This document shows, piece by piece, positions 56,501-63,985 of a DNA stretch of 64,000 nucleotides (its first letter is position 1; each line of letters begins with the position of its first letter). The notes under the pieces were generated by a model that saw only the letters and a program-made list of their open reading frames with translations, was not told where the DNA came from and ran no database searches. Position numbers and translations under genes: made by a program. Source of the stretch: Elusimicrobia bacterium GWA2_51_34 (GTDB lineage Bacteria; Elusimicrobiota; Elusimicrobia; Elusimicrobiales; UBA9959); assembly GCA_001799565.1 (NCBI GenBank), contig MGTS01000012.1:43466-107465 (forward strand). Direction: 5' to 3'.

Positions 56501-59290
56501 TCTGCGCGAAACGAACATGCGCCAGCAGGTGACGGCTATGGCGTGAAGGCCGTAAAAAGCTTCGTGAGCCAGAAACGCCAGCGAAAGACCGAACTGAGCG
56601 GCACGCACGGTCAACGAACTTAGAACCGAGTTTAAATGCGTCTCCAACGGGACGTCGCTGCTTTTAGCGGCCGCGTCCACGCAGGAGACGAACAGCGGCG
56701 GAAACCCCGACAGGACTATTACTACCGCCAGCCAGAACCAGGAAGGCTCAAAGAAAAGCCAGCCGGCCAGCGCCAGCCACGCGGCGGCGGCTGGAACTAT
56801 GCTGCGCCTCAGGTTGTCCAGTATTTTCCATTTTGCCAGCGCCGGGAGAGGGTTTTTCACCATCCCGCCGGCCCCGGGAACAAAAGGCAGCAGCCAGCCC
56901 GAGATCTGCCAGTCGCCACGGACCCAGCGGCGCCTGCGGTTCATGTCCGCCAGATAGGTTGAGGGATATTTTTCGTAGAACTGCACGTCGGTTACCAGCG
57001 CCGAACGCGCGTAGCAGCCCTCCAGCAGGTCGTGGCTTAAAATGAGGTTTTCCGGCAGGCGCCGGTTAAGCGCCGTTTCGAACGCGTCTACGTCATAAAG
57101 CCCTTTGCCTATGAAAGAACCTTCAAAGAACAGATCCTGGTAGATGTCTGAAATTGTTTTTGTGTACGGGTCAATGCCGGGTTCGCCGCCGAAGATCTTT
57201 ATGAAAAGAGAAGGATCGTCGCCGGGGTAGCCGATGTCCACCCTGGGCTGCAGGATGCCGTACCCGGAAACTATCCGCCCTTTCTTTTTGTCGTATACAG
57301 GCCGGTTCAAAGGATGGGACATTATCCCCGCCAGGTCCCGCGCCGCCTCCCTGGGCATGCGGGTGTCCGTGTCCAGCGTTATCACATATTTAACCTCGCG
57401 CAGTCGCTGCGTGTCGCCGCTTATTAAACTGAAACGATCTTCACCCGTGCCCCTGAGCAGGGCGTTCAGGTCGGAAAGCTTGCCCCTCTTGCGCTCATAG
57501 CCCATCCATATTTTTTCCCGCTCGTTCCATCTGCGCGGTCTGTGAAAGAGATAAAAAACACATTCCTTATGCGGGAGGTATTTCCGGTTAAGGCGCTCTA
57601 TGCCTTTGCGGGCCTGCTCCAGCAGCGCGGCGTCGCCGGGGAGGGTCTCCTGCGGCGCGTCGAAGAAATCCGTCAGCAGCGCGAACTCCACATTGGCGTC
57701 TATATTGGCGAGATAACAAACTTCGATGTTGTCTATGAGTGAATCCACTCCCTCGGAACTGGTCAGCATCGTGGGGATTACGGTCAGAGTATGCGCGTGC
57801 GCGGGTATTCCTTCCGAAAAATCCATCCGGGGAAGCTTCCTGGGCTCGACGGCCTTTGTAAAGAACCAGTTCGTCATGGCAATAGCCGCCTGACTGGTGA
57901 TAAAAAGAAGCGGCAGCCCGAACGCGGCGAACCATGGCCAGCCCTGAAGTCCCCGGTCCCAGGCCAGCGGCAGTATCGCCGCGGCCATGGCGAGGGTAAA
58001 GAAGGTGACAGACCCTGTGTACAGGGCTAACGGCAGCGCGGTTTTTTTGGCCTGCAGTTGATCACTTAACCGCGGCCGCATGCCAAGGGACCGGCAAAGG
58101 TCATCCAGCCCCCTATCAATGAGATAGTAGCCAACATGCGCGGCCGCTGCGCCGCGGCTTCCGGAGACCTTGGCCTCCGCTGCCAGGGCGACGGCCCGCG
58201 CCGCGACCTCCTCTTCCAGCAGCCGGCTGCGCAGAGAAAGCTTTTCCACCGTGTGCCGATAGCTGTCGCGCGTGGAGAAAGCCATCCCGGCGTAATGGCC
58301 GGAAGGGTCCTTGCGTAATTCCTTTTCCACCACGCTTAGGCTCTCCACGAATTCGTGCCAGTCGGTAATTTCCAGAAAGCGCAGGCTTTCTATGGTGTTG
58401 GAGATAGAGACCTGGTCCGCAGCCTGCTTGTTGTTAGCCGACTGTATCAGCCGCTCTATGGTCTTGCCCTGCTCTGCCAGCTTCTTTTCCAGCCACACCA
58501 CAGGAAGGTTGAAAGAGTGGCTCTGCCCGTGCAACTGGCGTACAAATTCCGCCACGAAAGAATCCGACATAGGCAAGTCCAGCTTTGCCATCGACGCTAT
58601 CTCCAGAATAACGCCGCTGGTGTCCTTGTCCAGCGCTTCCAATATTCTGTTCGCGTGGTAATCCGCCGTGTCGCGGGCGAGCTGCGACAGGATTATGCGG
58701 GAAGCGATGCGCCTGAGATTCTCTATCAGGGCAAGACGTATCATTATCGGGACGGCCCACAACTCTCCCAGCCTAAGGTGTTTTACGGACTGGTACGCAG
58801 CCACAAAGCCGGACAGACCTTTAATATCCAGCCGGCCGTCACCGTGGGACACTATCTCCATGGCCAGGTCATAAACCCTTGGATACCCGGCCAGCGGGCC
58901 CCTGGTAAGGCTTGGCAGTTCCTCGCTGTAGCCTTTCGGCAGGAATTTCTGTGCGAGGCGTATTTGTTCCTCTATAAGGTAATAATTATCCAGCAGCCAG
59001 TCGCCGGCGGGAGAAATCCTTCTTTTGACGTTTCCAGGCTGGTTCAGAAGTTCGTAGACGCGCAGTATGACAGCCTCATTTTTCTTGAGGCGCGCCAGAA
59101 GTTTGTCGCGCCCCTTTTTAAAGCTGACGCTGTGCCTTGAGGCCAGGGTTGCGGCATAGAGTTTTAACTGGTTAATGGTAAAAAGTTCAGCCTTAAGGGG
59201 CTGCTCGTCGGATATTCTGGCCGCGGGCAAGATGGTACTCAGGCGGTTTTTTATAACCGGAAAGTTGCGTTTGACAAATTGTAAAAACAT
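50513..59290 (-). CDS. ndvB: Giant cyclic beta-1,2-glucan synthase-like protein (NdvB/Cgs)
   Basis: 2925 residues, close to the length of rhizobial NdvB/Cgs. N-terminal region about 1-400, two membrane helices near 430-470, GT84 transferase domain with LDTDTRMP (about 640), SHDLLEG (about 753) and RWVRGDWQ (about 790), further helices near 830-1000, a glycoamylase-type domain (about 1370-1600, with MAHHQGMS), two GH94 N-terminal repeats (about 1670 and 2160), and a GH94 catalytic domain (GSGDWNDGMN, about 2606). In known enzymes the cyclic beta-1,2-glucan is made from UDP-glucose in the inner membrane. Its export partner NdvA is not in the window. Confidence 0.92.
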   Translation of the reverse strand: MFLQFVKRNFPVIKNRLSTILPAARISDEQPLKAELFTINQLKLYAATLASRHSVSFKKGRDKLLARLKKNEAVILRVYELLNQPGNVKRRISPAGDWLLDNYYLIEEQIRLAQKFLPKGYSEELPSLTRGPLAGYPRVYDLAMEIVSHGDGRLDIKGLSGFVAAYQSVKHLRLGELWAVPIMIRLALIENLRRIASRIILSQLARDTADYHANRILEALDKDTSGVILEIASMAKLDLPMSDSFVAEFVRQLHGQSHSFNLPVVWLEKKLAEQGKTIERLIQSANNKQAADQVSISNTIESLRFLEITDWHEFVESLSVVEKELRKDPSGHYAGMAFSTRDSYRHTVEKLSLRSRLLEEEVAARAVALAAEAKVSGSRGAAAAHVGYYLIDRGLDDLCRSLGMRPRLSDQLQAKKTALPLALYTGSVTFFTLAMAAAILPLAWDRGLQGWPWFAAFGLPLLFITSQAAIAMTNWFFTKAVEPRKLPRMDFSEGIPAHAHTLTVIPTMLTSSEGVDSLIDNIEVCYLANIDANVEFALLTDFFDAPQETLPGDAALLEQARKGIERLNRKYLPHKECVFYLFHRPRRWNEREKIWMGYERKRGKLSDLNALLRGTGEDRFSLISGDTQRLREVKYVITLDTDTRMPREAARDLAGIMSHPLNRPVYDKKKGRIVSGYGILQPRVDIGYPGDDPSLFIKIFGGEPGIDPYTKTISDIYQDLFFEGSFIGKGLYDVDAFETALNRRLPENLILSHDLLEGCYARSALVTDVQFYEKYPSTYLADMNRRRRWVRGDWQISGWLLPFVPGAGGMVKNPLPALAKWKILDNLRRSIVPAAAAWLALAGWLFFEPSWFWLAVVIVLSGFPPLFVSCVDAAAKSSDVPLETHLNSVLSSLTVRAAQFGLSLAFLAHEAFYGLHAIAVTCWRMFVSRRRLLEWRASGEAEPRSAGTIPEYYKGMPAGPLAALGFGLFSLKGGIDPLSAGISGLWLLSPAIAWLVSRPPTPRKTALSDARVIFLGGLSRKIWGFFETFVTERDNWLPPDNFQEEFIGAVAHRTSPTNIGLSLLSNMAASDFGYISMGTMFNRTEKTLKTMTGMEKYRGHFYNWYDTESLKPLKPLYVSSVDSGNMAGHLLVLRSGLLEMTGSKVVSPKMFAGLADTLAVLQECAAGLEKSRITGTAAAGRAVSKQAAQLRAKVKAPPASISEMHALLRRLSAECSQILSGLNGTQFDSTRRWVRAFEKQCYDYLEDMAFIAPWVFIPPEIPGMWDKGDERQRQRLARLRGELLSLDAIPSLREAARLELKLFSLIDSITAGIDISDYDAKREKEWFARLRAALKETGDRASERITAIEAMALNCAELSNVEFEFLYNKGAHLLSIGYNVSEHRLDQGSYDLLASESRLCSFVAIAQGKLPQKHWFMLGRLLSKYGGDPVLVSWGGSMFEYLMPLLVMPVYAGTLLEGTYKAMLACQIEYAANNDIPWGMSESGYNKLDAAMTYQYRSFGVPDLGFKRGLSEDLVVAPYASALALMVEPEKACENLERLAAGGFGGEYGFYEAVDYTPSRAAHDGSRATVRSYMAHHQGMSLLSLAYVLLDKPMQRRFLADPMFKATELLLQERVPKAAPFLYDTEVSGLLRKTEENDALSRVFTTPNTPAPETHLLSNGSYNLMVTNSGGGYTRWKDIAVTRWHEDAALENEGAFIYVRDTETGEFWSVTYQPTLKKPDQYEAIFSRSRAEFKRRDRNIVSHTEIAVSPEDNIDLRRVNLRNVSRNVRTIELTSYAEVVLNHAAADLSHRAFSNLFVQTEIIKSHQAIICSRRPRSGKDAFPVMTHFMAVHGKTVAGASYETDRDKFIGRGNTLAGPAALRSAGQLSDSEGAVIDPVVAIRCTLKLEPGESAVIDYVTGICHDRDAARALIEKYRDRNLADRVFDLAWTHGQVTLQQINASESDAQVYGRLASAIIYANPDWRAHASVLKQNRRGQPDLWGYGISGDLPIVIVRVEDQENIGLIARMAQAHSYWRMKGLAVDLIIWNENRSVYRDSLNEKINDLISANAKLPSNQQGRIFSRRADQMSEEDKILMLTVARIVISDRGGTLSEHLDRVTKSVASKPLSATARREDPPEAESAAHRADLAYFNGLGGFTPDGREYVIATNRSQTTPAPWVNVLANRHFGTIVSESGSAYTWSENAQQFRLTPWKNDPVMDATGEALYLRDEETGRFWSPTPLPAKGSTGYLSRHGFGYTTFDHEEDGISSALTIFVALDQPVKFAILKLKNSSGHKRRLSAASYNELVLGTLRDKTHMHILTEVDPKSGALTAYNHYNKEFPDRVVFLDVSETERFVSGDRREFIGRNGTLASPAAMRGETLSGKTGAGLDPCAAMQVKFELADNDEKEIAFIFGAAKNADEARGILQRFSGIESVRAELERVWDYWKRALGNVYVETPDNSVNFLANGWLQYQVLSCRLSGRSGYYQSGGAYGFRDQLQDLMSLTHSHPEMIREQLLAFAARQFTEGDVQHWWHPPSGRGVRSHCSDDYLWLPLAVCHYVEEIGDTGVLDEPVGFLEGPPVKPEEESYYDLPRVSGKTGTLYEHCVLAVKHGLRFGTHGLPLMGSGDWNDGMNLVGREGKGESVWLAFFLCHVLNSMSALASSRGDAQFSALCREEAATLSRNIEAAGWDGKWYKRAYFDSGEPLGSASNSECRIDSIPQSWAVISGAADIGRAAAAMDQVDLQLVDRKNSLIRLFNPPFDKCACNPGYIKGYLPGVRENGGQYTHAAVWTAIAFALLKDSKRAWEFMGLINPIRHGDTPDKCAVYKVEPFVMPGDVYSGARNAGRGGWTWYSGSAAWMYRLIIRHLLGLRLKVDKLYLEPCLPDDWRSFKIHYRYRETFYHINIERSGPGNNAVSVIVDGSERADKAIPLVNDRAEHLAEIKIG

Positions 59291-59415
59291 CCACTATTCT
59301 CCAAATCGGTAAGTTATTCCGGCTTCTGTTTTTTTACTCATTTTGCCGGCTTCTTTACGTCTTACACGGCACATCGCAAAAAAGGAAGTCGTGTTCAATT
59401 TAGGACTACTGCGCA

Positions 59416-62130
59416 TCATGCCCCTTGCAGTGGGCGCTTGGCGCCTCGCTTTGCTTTGAACACCTCCATTACTGCCAAAAGAAGCAAGGCGGCCCCCATA
59501 ACCATCAGCCATTGAGAATAACTGACCGGCGCTATTCTCAGTATTTTCTGCATGAAGGGCAGGTGCATTGAAGCTATATGTATGCCCTGCGCAAGCGCGA
59601 CACCGGCAATTAGAAACAAATTTCGTCTCAATGGTACACGGAAAGCGGAAACCTCTTCCGAGCGGCAGTTGAAGACATGAACGTTTTCCAACAGGACCAT
59701 AAGCAGTAACACAAGATTTCGCGCGTAATTTTCCTCCGCGCCGGAGGCCAGAATCAATAACCACGCGCAATAAGCCGTTACCCCCATCACCGCGCCTGCG
59801 ATCATCGTTTCAGTCATCATCAAGCGATCAAACACGCCCTCTGACGGCTTTCTGGGTGGCTTAAGCATCGCACCGGGCTCGCCTCCCTCAAACGCTAAAG
59901 TAACATCTTGTATGCCATTAGTCACCAGGTTAAGCCAAAGCAATTGAACGGCAAGCAGCGGCACAGGCAGACCGCTGAAAATAGCAAGGGAGAAAAGAAT
60001 TATTTCAGCCACCCCGGTGGAGATCAGGAGATATATAACTTTTCGCACATTCGCGTAAGCGAAACGTCCTTCTTCTATACCGCCCACGATAGAAGCGAAA
60101 TTATCATCAGTTATTATCATCTCTCCGGTGTCTTTTGCCACGTCGGTGCCGGAGCCCATCGCCACGCCTATATTTGCCCTGCGCAAAGCCGGAGCGTCGT
60201 TTACCCCGTCCCCCGTAACGGCGACAAAATGACCGGCCTTTATAAGACTTTCCACTATTTGCAGTTTTTGAAGGGGCGCTATCCTGGCGAAAACGCGCGA
60301 GGATGCCACCTTCCCGTCAAATTGACTGCCGTTCGGCGTCCCCGCCTCTTCAAGATCTGTTCCAGTTACAACCTTCTCTTCCGCGCGGCTTATACCGAGT
60401 TCTTTCGCTATTGCCAGCGCGGTCGCAGGATGGTCGCCGGTTATCATAAGAACATCAACCCCGGCGCTCCGGCACTTTTCAACAGCCCCTTTTACCTCGG
60501 GCCGCGCCGGATCCATGAAAGCGGCCAGGCCAAGCAATGTAAGAGGCGGGATATCGTGACTTGTAGCCGCGCCGGAACCTGGCCGATTGGGAACGTTTCC
60601 CTTCGCCACGGCGAGGATGCGGTAGCCTTCAGAAGCCATTTCCGCAGCTTTTTCTTCCATGTCTTTCGTATTTTCCCGGCCCGACTCGCCCGCTATCTCG
60701 CTTTTTGCGCAGAACCCCAGCACTGTTTCCACGGCGCCCTTAACAACAACTTCGTCTTTCCCCGCCAGTTGGTAGAACACAGCTGAAAATTTAAGTTCCG
60801 ATTCAAAAGGGATATCCTTGGTTTTAACGTATTTTTTTCTTACTGCGTAGGGATCCAGCCCCAGTTTGTAGGCAAAAGCCATCAGTGCGATATCCATCGC
60901 GTCACCCTGCCCGTCCCATTTACCTTCAGAAAGACGCAGGTCGGCTTCATTACACAAAACAGCTGCTTCCGAAATTTCTTCAAGCAGGCCGCGGGCGGCC
61001 GGAGAAAGGCCCCGGCCGGCTTCAGGATTTACCTCCCCTTCCCCCGAATACCCCTCCCCCGACACGACAAAAGACTCTCCTGATGGAAGCATAATCTGCC
61101 TGACCGTCTGTTCGTTTACGGTAAGCGTTCCGGTCTTGTCGCTAGCTATTACAGTGCAACTCCCCAGGCTTTCAACCGCCGCAAGCCTGCGTACTATCAC
61201 ATTGCGCCGGGACATACGGGTGCTGGCTATGGAAAGAGCCACCGTAAGTGCGACGGGCAGTCCCTCAGGTATGGCTGAAACGGCAAGAGCTACCGCCATA
61301 AAAAAAACGGAGGAAAGGCTCTCACCCCGCGCAAGCTGCGCCAGCGCCAAAAAAGAGCATGCGCCTACAACCGCGTATCCAACCTGGCGGGAGAACTTTT
61401 CCATTCTTATCACCAGCGGCGGCTTGGCGCTTTCCGTTGAGGCTACGGATTGCGCTATTTTCCCGACTTCGGTGAAAAGGCCCGTGGACGCCACTATACC
61501 TGTTCCCCTGCCGGACATCACCGTGCTGCCTGCAAAAGCCATGCATGTACGCCCGCTGATTCCGGTCTTTTCTTCCACCGGCAGAATATTTTTATCCACA
61601 GTGACTGATTCCCCTGTGAGAAGTGATTCGTCGGCGGAAAGCCCGTTTACCCGCAGTAACCGTACGTCTGCCGGCACTTTATTCCCGGATTCCAGCATAA
61701 CAATATCCCCGGGAACCAGTTCGGAGGCGTCAAGAATTACCGGCGCCCCATCCCTGAGTATCCGGGTTTTAATCCTTAATAGCTTCTGAAGCGCGGCCGC
61801 GCTCTTTTCGGCCTTCAACTCCTGAAAAGCGCCTATCAGGGCGTTGAGCAGTATCACGGCAAAAATAAATACCGCATCAGTAGATTCCCCTATAAAAAGA
61901 GACGCGACGCCTGCCGCAAGCAGGATATATATCAGCGGGCTCAGAAACTGGCGAAGAAATATTATGGCGACAGATGGTGACGCGCGGGACGGAAGTGTGT
62001 TGCGGCCGTGCTTTTTCAGGAGAAGGGCTGCCTGGGCTGAGGAAAGACCGGTTTCCGACGCGTCCAGCCGGAGAAACGTATCCTCAATAGAAAGCGAATG
62101 CCATGAACGTATATTTTCAGTCATCCTCAT
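59416..62130 (-). CDS. P2-type cation-transporting ATPase
   Basis: 904 residues, ten helices. Actuator motif TGES (about 171), PEGLP (about 293), phosphorylation site DKTGTLT (about 333), hinge GDGVNDAP (about 645), and LLWLNLVTNGIQD in helix 6. The N-terminus has the cation-ATPase domain (WHSLSIEDTFLRL). It belongs to the calcium/P2A or Na+/K+-type P2 group, but the metal-binding residues do not single out one ion. ATG 62130 is chosen; ATG 62124 is possible. A truncated symporter lies upstream. Confidence 0.93.
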   Translation of the reverse strand: MRMTENIRSWHSLSIEDTFLRLDASETGLSSAQAALLLKKHGRNTLPSRASPSVAIIFLRQFLSPLIYILLAAGVASLFIGESTDAVFIFAVILLNALIGAFQELKAEKSAAALQKLLRIKTRILRDGAPVILDASELVPGDIVMLESGNKVPADVRLLRVNGLSADESLLTGESVTVDKNILPVEEKTGISGRTCMAFAGSTVMSGRGTGIVASTGLFTEVGKIAQSVASTESAKPPLVIRMEKFSRQVGYAVVGACSFLALAQLARGESLSSVFFMAVALAVSAIPEGLPVALTVALSIASTRMSRRNVIVRRLAAVESLGSCTVIASDKTGTLTVNEQTVRQIMLPSGESFVVSGEGYSGEGEVNPEAGRGLSPAARGLLEEISEAAVLCNEADLRLSEGKWDGQGDAMDIALMAFAYKLGLDPYAVRKKYVKTKDIPFESELKFSAVFYQLAGKDEVVVKGAVETVLGFCAKSEIAGESGRENTKDMEEKAAEMASEGYRILAVAKGNVPNRPGSGAATSHDIPPLTLLGLAAFMDPARPEVKGAVEKCRSAGVDVLMITGDHPATALAIAKELGISRAEEKVVTGTDLEEAGTPNGSQFDGKVASSRVFARIAPLQKLQIVESLIKAGHFVAVTGDGVNDAPALRRANIGVAMGSGTDVAKDTGEMIITDDNFASIVGGIEEGRFAYANVRKVIYLLISTGVAEIILFSLAIFSGLPVPLLAVQLLWLNLVTNGIQDVTLAFEGGEPGAMLKPPRKPSEGVFDRLMMTETMIAGAVMGVTAYCAWLLILASGAEENYARNLVLLLMVLLENVHVFNCRSEEVSAFRVPLRRNLFLIAGVALAQGIHIASMHLPFMQKILRIAPVSYSQWLMVMGAALLLLAVMEVFKAKRGAKRPLQGA

Positions 62131-62226
62131 CCCACACTCTCATTCTAAATCTGATTTACAGACTGCAAAAATGCGATTCCCATGAATAATACCACTTCCC
62201 TCCCTGGCTAATGCGGCGTAAATAGT

Positions 62227-62640
62227 CTACCAAAACCGGAGGTCGCGGCAAAGAAATGAAAGTAAACGAGAAATCGGGGTATTCGCAAGGGCTTTGCTCC
62301 CGCCATAGCGTATCTCGGTGAGTTCCGCGTCGGTAATAACTTCGGCGCGCCGCCAGTGCGAAGCCAGCACGAACCCCATCGTCAGAAACGACAGCGCGTA
62401 TATCCACATCTGCCAGAGGGCGAATATGCCGGATACGGCTATTATGCCCGTGACCAGCAACGGCGTGTCCGCCGCGAACTGTGTGGCTGCCATGCTGAGG
62501 CCGGCTTTCCAGCCGGGTAGGGATCTGCCGGCAAAAAAATATTCGGTAAGGTCCCTGGAGGCGGCCTTTCGATTGCGCAGGCCGGAGCGCACCGAGTACG
62601 CTATAAACGCCAGTATTATCACTATGTCTAACCCTGCCAT
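62227..62640 (-). pseudogene. N-terminal fragment of a sodium:solute symporter
   Basis: 137 residues from ATG 62640. It has the SSF N-terminus (LDIVIILAFIAYS, FAGRSLPGWKAGLSMAATQFAADTP, ITDAELTEIRYGG) and then diverges after the conserved RYGG into an unrelated tail (RLLSFLCRDLRFW) and stops. A complete SSF protein of this type has more than 500 residues, so about three-quarters are missing. The remainder is not in the following 100 bases, where the ATPase gene begins. A deletion joint is likely near 62290. Confidence 0.8.
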
Positions 62641-62671
62641 AGGCAAGCTCCCGATCAAGTGATTGTCGCGG

Positions 62672-63718
62672 TCAGTGTGCGATTAAGAGCGCGATGAAGT
62701 ATACGGTTAAAAGCGCCAGTCCGGGAGGCAGCGCTACTGCCGCCCATTCCCGGCTTTTTATGCCCAGCTTGGCGGCGCTTATAATATTGGGGATGTTGCC
62801 CGGAATCAGCATGCCGCCCGATATCAGCAGGCTTAAAAGTATGGAAAGGATCTGCGCCCTGCTCATGGACGGGGTTATCTCCGCGGCGGCGAGAGTTGCA
62901 TTATCCAGCACCGCAGAGGTGGTTCCCAGCCAGTAAAGCTGCCAACTTTTAAGGGATGCGACGGCCTTTTCCGCAAGCGGGCTCAGGCCCGTTCCCAAGT
63001 AGACAAGCGCCATCACAAACAGATAAACTTTCGCGGCTCTTATAGCCACGTGTCTTGTGCCCTCGGGATTGTCCTGGCGCAAAGTGTCGCCTACCGGGCC
63101 TCTGGCCGTAGGCCGTTCGAACGCCGCCAGCCAGGAAACGGCGAGTATCGCCGGAGTCACCCAAACCAGCAGCATCTGCGCGAGGTAGAAAAAATCGGCA
63201 TTATGCGGCGGGCCGGAGAGCTTCGCCGTTACAATGGTAGACAAAGGTTCGCCTATAGGCGTGAGTGCCGCTCCGAAGCCTATGGCGTAGCAGGCGTATA
63301 CCGTCACTCTTATCTCGGATTTTCGGTCAAGGTTTAGATGCGTGATTATCTCGCACAGAATCAGCGCTGAAATTATCGCAGTAATGACGCTTGACGCGAA
63401 TCCCAACAGGATCACGATTAAGAAAACGGCGTTTCGCACTCCCAACCGGTTTTCCATAAATTTAACGGTATCTTGGATCAGATTCCTGCCTGCTTTAAAA
63501 ATCAAGCCGATAACCAGCACAGCAAGGGATATCTTTATCGGTTCCGCCAGAGATTCCCTGACGATATGCCAGTTCCATAGTCCTGAAATCGTCATTGCGG
63601 CAACACCCATAATAAGCAGGAAGATTTCCAGTTCTTCTTCTACCCGTTTAATGGAAAACGGCAGCAATAATACCAGCGCCATTATAAGCGCCAGGCCGGC
63701 AATAACCGCGTATGACAT
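62672..63718 (-). CDS. DUF1646-family ion transporter
   Basis: 348 residues from ATG 63718 (GAGAGGTGA upstream). About ten helices, with VEEELEIFLLIMGVAAMTIS, ALTPIGEPLSTIV and SGGMLIPGNIPNIISAA, which fit DUF1646 proteins and resemble the ArsB/NhaD superfamily. DUF1646 genes are associated in the literature with an orphan RNA motif later shown to be a Na+ riboswitch class, so a sodium-related role is likely. A structured leader lies in front of it. Confidence 0.8.
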   Translation of the reverse strand: MSYAVIAGLALIMALVLLLPFSIKRVEEELEIFLLIMGVAAMTISGLWNWHIVRESLAEPIKISLAVLVIGLIFKAGRNLIQDTVKFMENRLGVRNAVFLIVILLGFASSVITAIISALILCEIITHLNLDRKSEIRVTVYACYAIGFGAALTPIGEPLSTIVTAKLSGPPHNADFFYLAQMLLVWVTPAILAVSWLAAFERPTARGPVGDTLRQDNPEGTRHVAIRAAKVYLFVMALVYLGTGLSPLAEKAVASLKSWQLYWLGTTSAVLDNATLAAAEITPSMSRAQILSILLSLLISGGMLIPGNIPNIISAAKLGIKSREWAAVALPPGLALLTVYFIALLIAH

Positions 63719-63796
63719 ATTCACCTCTCAGATAAGCTTGAACCAATATTTAAAAATAAGAATAATTGCCCAATTGCAGGTAAGCGGAGATGCAAG

Positions 63797-63839
63797 TAAA
63801 ATAAAAATCCGCCATCCGGTAATTAAACCGGGATGGCGG
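63797..63839 (-). terminator. Intrinsic terminator in the DUF1646 leader
   Basis: Minus strand CCGCCATCC...GGATGGCGG (63839-63809) with a 9-bp-plus stem, followed by ATTTTTATTTT. It lies about 80 bases before the start codon, so it would stop transcription before the gene unless its stem is kept open. The upstream half of the stem (GGGATGG pairing) is also complementary to 63845-63851, see the leader entry. Confidence 0.75.
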
Positions 63840-63889
63840 CCCAACCATCCCAAACCTCCGGAGCCTGTGCTCCGGACCCTTACCAGTCC
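63797..63889 (-). ncRNA. Structured leader of the DUF1646 gene, possible Na+-type riboswitch
   Basis: On the minus strand the leader has a hairpin CCGGAGC...GCTCCGG (63875-63858), an antiterminator pairing in which GGGATGG (63851-63845) is complementary to CCATCCC (63836-63830), and the terminator that uses the same CCATCCC. The two pairings are mutually exclusive, as in a transcription-attenuating riboswitch. The gene downstream is DUF1646, which is linked to the Na+-I riboswitch (DUF1646 motif). I do not remember the consensus well enough to match it base by base. Confidence 0.6.
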
Positions 63890-63930
63890 ATTTTATCACT
63901 TATAGTTTCATTTATCCACGGGCAGAATTA

Positions 63931-63985
63931 TCCAATGCAGGATGAGCATGAGAAAAAGCCCGTTTCCAACGCAAGATGAGCATGA
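63931..63985. repeat. Two direct copies of a 21-base repeat at a 34-base period
   Basis: TCCAATGCAGGATGAGCAT (63931 on) and TCCAACGCAAGATGAGCAT (63965 on) agree in 19 of 21 positions when two further bases are included. They lie at the right end of the window and more copies may follow. Confidence 0.55.

Noticed and set aside
56836..56936. Frameshift in the giant glucan synthase
   Set aside because: The frame is continuous over all domains with catalytic motifs intact; no stop or shift was seen.
59294..59770. Minus-strand open frame overlapping the ATPase end
   Set aside because: It is out of frame with the ATPase and has no domain; only its last 15 codons near the glucan synthase could matter.
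63809..63839. Terminator for a gene to the right of the window
   Set aside because: The hairpin lies on the leader side of DUF1646 and pairs with an antiterminator; a plain terminator does not explain that overlap, though it is not excluded.
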